Shown in pieces: positions 53,234 through 60,266 of a stretch of DNA of 64,000 nucleotides. The stretch spans positions 1 through 64,000 of the forward strand of contig NZ_JASLER010000081.1 of the NCBI RefSeq assembly GCF_030151085.1, in the 5' to 3' direction. Each line of letters opens with the position of its first letter. The stretch's first letter is position 1. The position numbers and the translations under genes were made by a program. This stretch comes from Bacteroides sp. (GTDB lineage Bacteria > Bacteroidota > Bacteroidia > Bacteroidales > Bacteroidaceae). Below the pieces are notes generated by a model that was given only the letters and a program-made list of their open reading frames with translations, was not told the DNA's origin and did not search any database.

Positions 53234-53404
53234 TAAACATTTTGTTTTTTAGTATAAAAACACTTTGTTTTAAATAAGAAAATAAATAGTTTTAACCTAT
53301 AGAAATGATTTGTTTTGTACGTTGAAACGAGTTGTTTCATTATTTGAAACAAACTGTTTCTCTAGTTGAAACGGATCGTTTCCTTAAAAGAAACAGAATA
53401 TGTT
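53234..53404. repeat. Eight-unit array of GAAAC-N5-GTTTC palindromes, 22-23 bp period
   Basis: 15-bp units start at 53234, 53257, 53279, 53302, 53324, 53346, 53368 and 53390, so spacing is 22 or 23 throughout and exactly 22 for the last five. Three are perfect: GAAAC-GAGTT-GTTTC, GAAAC-AAACT-GTTTC and GAAAC-GGATC-GTTTC. The earlier units decay to AAAAC- or TAAAC-N5-GTTTT. Centres and the 7-bp linkers differ, so the arms alone are conserved. No coding sequence overlaps it. Confidence 0.88.
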
Positions 53405-53533
53405 GACTGCTAATGGGATACTGATCCTACTATTACCATATCACATTTAACTCATAAACCGTCAGGAATGCACTAATTGCTCTCGTGCAAAATATATTTG
53501 CGCAATATCTTTCTTATTGTCTTGCCTTTTTCT

Positions 53534-53679
53534 TACATTTGCATTGTACTTCAAATAGAAGTACGCTTTATTGATTCGGTTTTGTGTTCACTGAAACTGC
53601 AACTTCTTAATGAACATACAAAACTGAATAAGTGCTTCGTATGTTTAATCGAACTTACGATAGGCGCACCTATTCAGTT
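53534..53679 (+). promoter_or_regulatory. Putative -7 box and leader hairpin before small ORFs
   Basis: TACATTTG (53534-53541) fits the -7 consensus. In the presumed leader, AACTGAATAAGTG (53622-53634) is complementary to CACCTATTCAGTT (53667-53679) at 12 of 13 positions, with a 32-nt loop. Either an untranslated RNA or a structured leader could start here. Confidence 0.4.
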
Positions 53680-54063
53680 TATAGTATGTTCGGGTTGTTG
53701 CAGACCTCAGTGGACCTTAAACTGCTCTGGGTGCGTTCTTTTAGTTCTACGAATATGCGAACAGTTATTATAAAATTCTACAGAGTACCACATTTCAATC
53801 AAAGTCTTGATTGGTACAAAATCGCCTTGTTCATTCAAAGAGGCAAGTCTTCTACCGTATATATTATAAAGACGCGTGATAAAAAGGTGTTTGAAGCCTT
53901 GACTTCGTCCTGTATGCAAGAAGTGAGGAATGAACTTTGCAATATCGCAAAGAAGCTGATTGGTCGATCCTATTTATTCGAGGTCACATTCTCTTGTCTC
54001 TATTCTAAGATGAATTCGTATCAATGTCAAATGAGAAACTATCATAAAACATGTATATTATGA
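53641..54063 (+). CDS. Hypothetical protein, weak
   Basis: Open frame of about 140 codons with no family I recognise; Met at 53755 (MRTVIIKFYRVPHFNQSLDW) is another possible start. The C-terminal half is rich in Lys, Cys and Tyr. The first part overlaps the leader hairpin and the composition is unlike the neighbouring genes, so it may not be coding. It overlaps the next small ORF by 13 bp. Confidence 0.3.
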   Translation: MFNRTYDRRTYSVYSMFGLLQTSVDLKLLWVRSFSSTNMRTVIIKFYRVPHFNQSLDWYKIALFIQRGKSSTVYIIKTRDKKVFEALTSSCMQEVRNELCNIAKKLIGRSYLFEVTFSCLYSKMNSYQCQMRNYHKTCIL

Positions 54064-54281
54064 AAATGCCTTGTTCTTTAAATCCATTTATTAGAATTAT
54101 AGTACCTATTCTACTTGTAATTATAGCATTGTGCTTTTGGATACATGCAGAAATCAGATTTTATGAAACCAAAGTTGAGCAGAAGTGGATGAACTATTAT
54201 TATGAGAAGATAATTGAATTTCAAAAAGAGAATCAGTCCCATAAAACTTTGGAGAAAGATGAATGGGACGGATATAGGTGA
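54051..54281 (+). CDS. Small putative membrane protein
   Basis: 76 residues with one clear hydrophobic segment (about 13-31, IRIIVPILLVIIALCFWIH), then a charged tail (YETKVEQKWMNYYYEKIIEFQKENQ) that could form a helix. Met4 (54060) is an alternative start. The membrane-then-charged layout makes it more believable than the preceding frame. It ends 8 bp before the end of the convergent regulator gene. Function unknown. Confidence 0.45.
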   Translation: MYIMKMPCSLNPFIRIIVPILLVIIALCFWIHAEIRFYETKVEQKWMNYYYEKIIEFQKENQSHKTLEKDEWDGYR

Positions 54282-54289
54282 CATTCTTA

Positions 54290-57200
54290 TCAATTCTTAT
54301 TCATATACTCTTTTGGAGACATACCATACTTCTCTTTAAAGGAATTGGAAAAATGCGATAGGTTTGTATATCCTACAGCGTATGCAACTTCTGATATCGT
54401 CATTTTCTTATTCTGATCCAACAAAGAAGCAGCTTGCTGCAATCGAATGTTTTTAATGAAATCATGCGTTGATAAATTAGTGAGTTCTTTCAACTTACGA
54501 TGCACATGTACTCTACTAAGTCCAACTTCCGAGGCAAGCATCTCAACATTCAGTTCCGGATTGCTGAAATGTTTATTCACCACTTTCATAATTCTATCCA
54601 TTAAGACCTCGTCATTCGATTTCATTGAAATCTTCTCTATTTTGTCTTCTTGTTGCTGTGCTCCGCTGAATTTATTACGCAATAATCTCCTATTAGTTAT
54701 TAAGTTGGCAACCGTCCTTTTTAGCAGTTCTGTGTTAAAAGGTTTCACGATATAGCCATCGGCACCCGTTTCCATACCCTCCAAAGTATCTTCCATTCTC
54801 GACTTTGCAGTCAATAATATAATAGGTATATGATTAACATTAGTATTCTGCTTTAATTTATGGCACAATGTCAAGCCATCCATTTCAGGCATCATAATAT
54901 CGCTGATAACCAGATCAGGCATTTCTTTCAGAATAAAATTGTATGCTTCCTTGCCGTTACAACAAGTTGTCACTTTGTAGTCATCCGACAATTCTGTTTT
55001 CAGATAAGCTCTGATTTCTTCTTCATCTTCAACCACCAATATCCTTTGACGAGTTTTAGGTTTACTTGTCTGGTTCTCATCCATGTCTTCAATCAAATCT
55101 TCTTTAAGATTTGGTAGATGTGAATGCGTCACTGAAAAAGTAGCTTCCTCCATTTCATCTGTTCTTAAATGTTCAGAGCCTAATGGCATACGAATGATGA
55201 AGCGGCTGCCTGAAACGTCTGTTCTATTTTCGGCACGAATAACTCCATGATGCAATTGAACCAGCAGCCGAGATAAATGCAACCCAATACCGGTTCCGAA
55301 ATTTGATTTCGTCACATCATTATCTATTTGATAGAAACGTTCGAAAATACAATCTATTTTATCCTTATCAATGCCGATACCACTATCTGTAACTACAATT
55401 TCAAAATAATCACGTAGGGCATCTTTACAAGAAGTATCTCTGCCTACAGAAAGACTAACTTGTATCTCTCCGCCTTCAGGCGTATATTTGAAGGCGTTGG
55501 AAAGCACATTCATCAGAACTTTATCAAAATTATTCAGATCGACCCATACGTTCAGCTGGGGTACATCATGCAGAAAAACAAAATTGATATTCTTGTTATG
55601 TGCCATGTATTCAAATGGCTGCATCACATCATCAATGAAACCAACTATATCGGTCTCACGAAATTTCAAGAACATTTGCCCCTTGTCCAGCTTTCGTATA
55701 TCCATCAACTGATTAATTAGTCGGAGAATACGCTGGGCATTACGATATATCATTAAATATGTTTTATGCAGTTCTCCTTTGTTCTCTTGCGCCAATAGCT
55801 TTTCCAGTGGATTAATAATTAACGTCATGGGAGTACGGATCTCATGGGATATATTTATGAAGAACTGTAATTTGGCTTCGTTTAACTGTTTATCATGTTC
55901 GCGTTTCATAATTTCACGACGATGACGTATACGTGATATTACATTATTTATAATTCCCCATATAAGCAATACCGCCAGCCCTACATAGAGGCAATACGCC
56001 CACCACGTTGCATACCAAGGGGAGGCAATCAATATTTTTATAGTATGTATCTCCGAATAATTACCATGATTAATAGCACGTACACGGAAAGTATATTTAC
56101 CGGGAAGTAGATTATTATATGTTACACGATTCGTTCCGGGTTCTGTTACAGACCATTGATTGCTCAGTTCAACGATCTTGTATTGGTAGACTATCTGTTC
56201 CGGATTATTATACTGTAAAGTAGAAAATGCAATACTGAATGTATTATCACTATGTGAAAGCTGGAAGATATTGGCATCTTGCACCGAAGAGTAAATTACA
56301 GGCTCTCCACCGGAAAGAGTATTTTTATGTACAGGCTGGTTATATATAAAGAAATCTGTAATGCAAACCTTTAACTCTTTAGAGTCTGTATTTATCTTTT
56401 TAGGGAAAAAACTTGTTATTCCATTTACTCCACCAAAATAAATTTTACCAGCTTTATCTTTATAATACGCTCCATGTGTAAACTCGTTTCCTTGTAAACC
56501 ATCTCCGGAATAGTAATTCACAAAAGAATTCTTTTTTACATCGTATTTACTGATACCTTTATAGGTACTGACCCAAATGTTTCCTTTTTCATCTTCACAA
56601 ATTCCACAAATTACATTATTCGGCAAGCCATTACTAGTTGTAAATAGTTGCAGCTCACCTGTTTTCTTCGAGAAGCAATAGAGCCCATTTGAGGTACCTG
56701 CCCAAATATTTCCTGCACAGTCTTCTGCAAATGCGTATCCAATGCAACCTGTTATTAGCGTATTTGTCTGTTTATAGTTTAAGAAGCTATTTGTTTTTGG
56801 ATTAAAACAGCTCACCCCCATATAATTTCCTAACCATACGAGTCCTTCACTGTCACAAAAAATAGAGTTTATCCAATCATTTACTAATTCATCACGTTTT
56901 AAATCACCTTTTTCATCTTTAGACGATTCAAAGTGTTTCAATTCTTTAGACTGTAAATTATATTGATAAAAGCCGGTGCCAAACATTCCGAAATACAAAT
57001 TCTTTTCTTGATCCTCTGCAATTGAATATATAATAGAATTATTTATTAGTTGGAAATATTCACATTGTCCCGTAGCTTTATTTAGTTTGGCTAATCCTTG
57101 CCCATAAGAACCTATCCATAGATTTTGTTCAGAGTCCTCAAATATACAGATGATAGTTTTAGGTACGGAATTCTCTGAATAATCAGGACTATAATGACGC

Positions 57201-58366
57201 AACCGTTTGCCATCTGTTCCCAATTCATAAAGACCTTCATTATCTGTACCTACCCATAAATGTTGGTTATGATCTTGAAAAACAGACATAACGCATCCTT
57301 GCCCAATGGGATTATAGTAAATTGATTTATTGCCATAATACTCGAATAAATTTTCTTGTTTGGGTACCAAAACAATCCCCTTTTGAAATAATCCTATCCA
57401 CAAATTACCGTCTCGGTCTTCCATAATAGAATGTACCTTCCCTTCCGAGAAATCTACCGGTGCAGAATTTATCTTATAGTCTTCCAATTGTTCTTTTAAG
57501 GGATTATAGATTTTCACTCCCTGTCCATCAGTTCCTACCCAAAGCTGGCCATTCACTATAGACATACAATAGATAGATAGTTTTCCATCTTCACCGTTAT
57601 AAGGAACGGGCACCATCTGTCCCTTCTTATTATCATATCGTGATAACCCTTCTTTCTGTGTACCGACAAAGATATTTCCCGAATGATCTTCTATAACGGA
57701 AGTCACATTGTTATCACTAAATGTAGGATACTTGAAAAATTGCAGTTCCTTTGTTTTCGGTATATAATGAGCCAAACCATTCCCATCCGTACCTATCCAA
57801 ATCTCCGAACGCGAGTCAATACAAAATTTAGATTGATAAGTACAATTCAACTGCTGAAACAAACTGTCAACAGATACAGCTTGATTCAACAAGCTATCCA
57901 AACGAAATAAACCCTGTCCACTGGTACTCAGCCAGATTTCACCGCTACGCAATTCTTGAAAATGCGTAACATGTGGAGTAACCCGCTTACCTGCACGTAT
58001 CAAAGGGATCTCCCGAAAATTATCCGTTTCCCGGTTATATTCCATAAGTCCATTAATACATCCTATTAGCAAATTATGACGGCTATCCTCAAAAAGCGTA
58101 CGAACATAATTACTCGTTAGGGAAAGAGAGTCATTGGATTCATGTGTATAATTGGAAAAACTAAGTCCATCAAAACGATTCAGTCCATATTCGGTAGCTA
58201 CCCAGATAAATCCTTTACTATCTTGGAAAAGTTGATTTATTAAACTGCTTGACAATCCATTTTCTGTAGAATAAAAGTTTCTTGTTTGGGCTTTCAAGAA
58301 AGGACATAGCATGAACAATGTTATTGTCATGATCCAGATACATATATACCGGGAAAGTGTTTTCAT
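54290..58366 (-). CDS. Hybrid two-component system sensor/regulator (HTCS) of the xylan-type locus
   Basis: 1358-residue one-protein two-component system. Signal peptide 1-26 (FMLCPFLKAQ). A two-bladed-propeller sensor made of repeats such as GFIWVATEYGLNRFDG, NLWIGLFQKGIVLV and HLWVGTDNEGLYEL extends to about 670, followed by Y_Y_Y (about 715-775) and a membrane segment (about 789-810). HisKA has His841 in HEIRTP; HATPase, the receiver with Asp1156 (LVISDIMMPEMDG) and an AraC-type HTH at about 1255-1355 follow. Same plan as the regulator at 21.8 kb but with clearly divergent sensor sequence, so a different ligand is expected. It is divergent from GH43; xylan-derived oligosaccharide is the likely signal (inference). 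Confidence 0.94.
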   Translation of the reverse strand: MKTLSRYICIWIMTITLFMLCPFLKAQTRNFYSTENGLSSSLINQLFQDSKGFIWVATEYGLNRFDGLSFSNYTHESNDSLSLTSNYVRTLFEDSRHNLLIGCINGLMEYNRETDNFREIPLIRAGKRVTPHVTHFQELRSGEIWLSTSGQGLFRLDSLLNQAVSVDSLFQQLNCTYQSKFCIDSRSEIWIGTDGNGLAHYIPKTKELQFFKYPTFSDNNVTSVIEDHSGNIFVGTQKEGLSRYDNKKGQMVPVPYNGEDGKLSIYCMSIVNGQLWVGTDGQGVKIYNPLKEQLEDYKINSAPVDFSEGKVHSIMEDRDGNLWIGLFQKGIVLVPKQENLFEYYGNKSIYYNPIGQGCVMSVFQDHNQHLWVGTDNEGLYELGTDGKRLRHYSPDYSENSVPKTIICIFEDSEQNLWIGSYGQGLAKLNKATGQCEYFQLINNSIIYSIAEDQEKNLYFGMFGTGFYQYNLQSKELKHFESSKDEKGDLKRDELVNDWINSIFCDSEGLVWLGNYMGVSCFNPKTNSFLNYKQTNTLITGCIGYAFAEDCAGNIWAGTSNGLYCFSKKTGELQLFTTSNGLPNNVICGICEDEKGNIWVSTYKGISKYDVKKNSFVNYYSGDGLQGNEFTHGAYYKDKAGKIYFGGVNGITSFFPKKINTDSKELKVCITDFFIYNQPVHKNTLSGGEPVIYSSVQDANIFQLSHSDNTFSIAFSTLQYNNPEQIVYQYKIVELSNQWSVTEPGTNRVTYNNLLPGKYTFRVRAINHGNYSEIHTIKILIASPWYATWWAYCLYVGLAVLLIWGIINNVISRIRHRREIMKREHDKQLNEAKLQFFINISHEIRTPMTLIINPLEKLLAQENKGELHKTYLMIYRNAQRILRLINQLMDIRKLDKGQMFLKFRETDIVGFIDDVMQPFEYMAHNKNINFVFLHDVPQLNVWVDLNNFDKVLMNVLSNAFKYTPEGGEIQVSLSVGRDTSCKDALRDYFEIVVTDSGIGIDKDKIDCIFERFYQIDNDVTKSNFGTGIGLHLSRLLVQLHHGVIRAENRTDVSGSRFIIRMPLGSEHLRTDEMEEATFSVTHSHLPNLKEDLIEDMDENQTSKPKTRQRILVVEDEEEIRAYLKTELSDDYKVTTCCNGKEAYNFILKEMPDLVISDIMMPEMDGLTLCHKLKQNTNVNHIPIILLTAKSRMEDTLEGMETGADGYIVKPFNTELLKRTVANLITNRRLLRNKFSGAQQQEDKIEKISMKSNDEVLMDRIMKVVNKHFSNPELNVEMLASEVGLSRVHVHRKLKELTNLSTHDFIKNIRLQQAASLLDQNKKMTISEVAYAVGYTNLSHFSNSFKEKYGMSPKEYMNKN

Positions 58367-58394
58367 ATTAGTATTTGATATTTATGAGAATAAG

Positions 58395-58449
58395 CAAAGG
58401 TAGAAAAAACTTCTTTATTCTATCAAAATAGATATGCCTTTAAAGGTAT
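58395..58449 (-). promoter_or_regulatory. Promoter and palindrome upstream of xylan HTCS
   Basis: On the minus strand TTTG (58427-58424) and TACCTTTG (58402-58395) are separated by 21 bp, a full match to the Bacteroides -33/-7 consensus. Just upstream, ATGCCTTTAAAGGTAT (58434-58449) is a 16-bp palindrome with one mismatched pair and could be an operator. This is the best core promoter in the window. Confidence 0.75.
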
Positions 58450-58483
58450 TCCAACGCTAAAAGTACGATAAACAAAAACTTAT

Positions 58484-58569
58484 GTAACATACACGAAAGT
58501 ACATGTTACCTGAATAAAGTTTTGTGCAACATTCTTTTGCTTGATTCAAAGGATAGGGCATTATCTTTG
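58484..58569 (+). promoter_or_regulatory. Promoter and dyad upstream of GH43
   Basis: TATCTTTG (58562-58569) is the -7 box, with TTTG at 58536-58539, 22 bp upstream. A perfect 7-bp inverted repeat, GTAACAT (58484-58490) with ATGTTAC (58503-58509), lies upstream of the -33 and is a candidate site for the divergent HTCS. Confidence 0.6.
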
Positions 58570-58594
58570 TATCCTGAACTAATACCGTGAAGCA

Positions 58595-60250
58595 ATGAAA
58601 AGAGTTTTTCTTTTTTTTATTTTAAATCTATTGATAATTGGGAACAGTTATAGTCAGAAATCTTTTACTGAAAAGAAAGCTGTATTTGACAGTTTTACTT
58701 ATTCTGTTGATAAAGCGAGGGTAAATATTGATACGGAAAATATTAAATATTCCAATCCCATATTACCCGGTTGCTATCCCGATCCTAGTATTTGCCGTGT
58801 AGGGAACGATTATTATTTGGTTAATTCTTCTTTCGCATTCTATCCGGGTGTGCCCATTTGGCATAGTACCGACCTCAAGAACTGGAAACAATTGGGCTAC
58901 GTACTGAACCGACCTTCCCAACTTCCCTTAAAAGAAGGGTTGCGCATCAGTGGTGGTATTTATGCCCCCGACATAAAATTTAATCCCCACAATAAGTTAT
59001 TCTATATGATCACTACTGCTGTAGATGGTGGTGGAAACTTCTTTGTCACTACAGATAATCCGAAGAAAGGGGAGTGGAGTGATCCGGTTTTCCTTCCCGA
59101 AGTAGGTGGCATCGATCCCAGTTTTCTTTTTGACGAAGATGGCAAGGCTTACATTGTCAATAATGATGCTCCCATTGGAAAACCTTTATATGACGGGCAT
59201 CGTGCTATCTGGATACGTGAATTCGACTGGAAAAGTGGTTGCACAAAAGGCGAACAAAAACTGATTATCAATGGGGGTGTAGATATTACGCAAAAGCCCA
59301 GTTGGATTGAAGGCCCGCACCTCTATCATATTAACGACACTTACTATCTGATGGCTGCGGAAGGTGGTACCGGACCGAACCATTGTGAAGTTATTTTCTC
59401 AGGGATTTCCCCTTTCGGTCCTTTCAAGCCTTGTGCGGTAAATCCAATCCTGACACAACGTGACTTGCCTGATGATCGTCCGAATCCTATTACTTGTGTG
59501 GGTCATGCTGATCTGGTACAGACACCGGAAGGTGATTGGTATTCGGTATTCCTTGCTGTACGTCCTTATCAGAACGGACACGACGTCATGGGACGTGAAA
59601 CTTTCTTACTGCCTGTTACATGGAAAGACAATCAACCTATCATTCTTCCTGCCGGAACAACTATGACTTATCATAACCGTCCACTTGCTCCGACTCCACT
59701 TTGGACTACAGACGGACTGGCTAATGAGGCATTCTTTATACGTACCCCACAGACCTGCTATTACAAGATAGATAAAGATGGCAAACTGGAACTGAATGCC
59801 CGCAGTATCACTCTTGATGAATGGAAACAACCTTCAGCTATCGGACGTTGGATAACCAATAATGAATTTAAGGCACAAACAGCCCTCAATTTTACTCCGG
59901 TTTCCACAGATGATTTTGCAGGCATTATTCTTTTCCATAACGATGCTTGTAACATTCGTTTTGGCAAAACCTTGGATACGCAAGGCAAAGCCTGCTTGAA
60001 GTTGACAGCTTATAGTCAAGGAAAATGTTCTACGGAAATCATCATTCCGCTATCAGCCGAGGAGGTGAATAAGAAAATCTGGCTGCAAATTGTGGGAGAT
60101 AATCAGGTGAATTACACATTCAACTACTCTTTCAATCCTGAAGCAGCTTGGATACAAGCAGGTAAACCAGTTTCTGCTGATTTACTCAGTACCCAGACTG
60201 CCGGAGGATTTACAGGTACCATGGTCGGTATTTATGCAACTGGAAATTAA
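58595..60250 (+). CDS. GH43 family beta-xylosidase/arabinofuranosidase
   Basis: Inverting five-bladed-propeller enzyme, 551 residues, with a signal peptide (IIGNSYSQ). The three catalytic acids are visible: base Asp63 in CYPDPSIC, pKa-modulator Asp174 in GGIDPSFLFD, and acid Glu239 in WIEGPHLYH. After about residue 350 there is a beta-sandwich C-terminal domain of the GH43 xylosidase type. The last strand is short (MVGIYATGN), so the C-terminus may be slightly trimmed relative to the family. It is divergent from the HTCS and 16 bp from the convergent fusion gene. Action on xylan oligosaccharides is likely; xylosidase against arabinofuranosidase is not decided. Confidence 0.9.
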   Translation: MKRVFLFFILNLLIIGNSYSQKSFTEKKAVFDSFTYSVDKARVNIDTENIKYSNPILPGCYPDPSICRVGNDYYLVNSSFAFYPGVPIWHSTDLKNWKQLGYVLNRPSQLPLKEGLRISGGIYAPDIKFNPHNKLFYMITTAVDGGGNFFVTTDNPKKGEWSDPVFLPEVGGIDPSFLFDEDGKAYIVNNDAPIGKPLYDGHRAIWIREFDWKSGCTKGEQKLIINGGVDITQKPSWIEGPHLYHINDTYYLMAAEGGTGPNHCEVIFSGISPFGPFKPCAVNPILTQRDLPDDRPNPITCVGHADLVQTPEGDWYSVFLAVRPYQNGHDVMGRETFLLPVTWKDNQPIILPAGTTMTYHNRPLAPTPLWTTDGLANEAFFIRTPQTCYYKIDKDGKLELNARSITLDEWKQPSAIGRWITNNEFKAQTALNFTPVSTDDFAGIILFHNDACNIRFGKTLDTQGKACLKLTAYSQGKCSTEIIIPLSAEEVNKKIWLQIVGDNQVNYTFNYSFNPEAAWIQAGKPVSADLLSTQTAGGFTGTMVGIYATGN

Positions 60251-60266
60251 TGTAAACAACTTAATT

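Larger units (their letters stand above)
52947..53533. other. Gene-free AT-rich region with two repeat structures
   Basis: No credible gene on either strand. It contains the dyad cluster at 53030-53138 and the 22-bp palindrome array at 53234-53404, both described separately, with AT-rich linker sequence between them. Confidence 0.6.

Noticed and set aside
53234..53404. CRISPR array
   Set aside because: The regular spacing is there, but repeats are only 15-bp palindromes with 7-bp linkers, far too short, and no cas gene is near.
53477..53773. 98-codon frame overlapping the small ORF region
   Set aside because: It runs through the -7 box and the leader hairpin, uses another frame than 53641, and has no recognisable feature.
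58520..58534. Fourth copy of the TTTGTACGCRATTC element (TTTTGTGCAACATTC before GH43)
   Set aside because: It matches at only 11 of 15 positions and lies 42, not 39, bp from the -7 box. It serves a locus with a different HTCS, so I treat it as chance or distant likeness.
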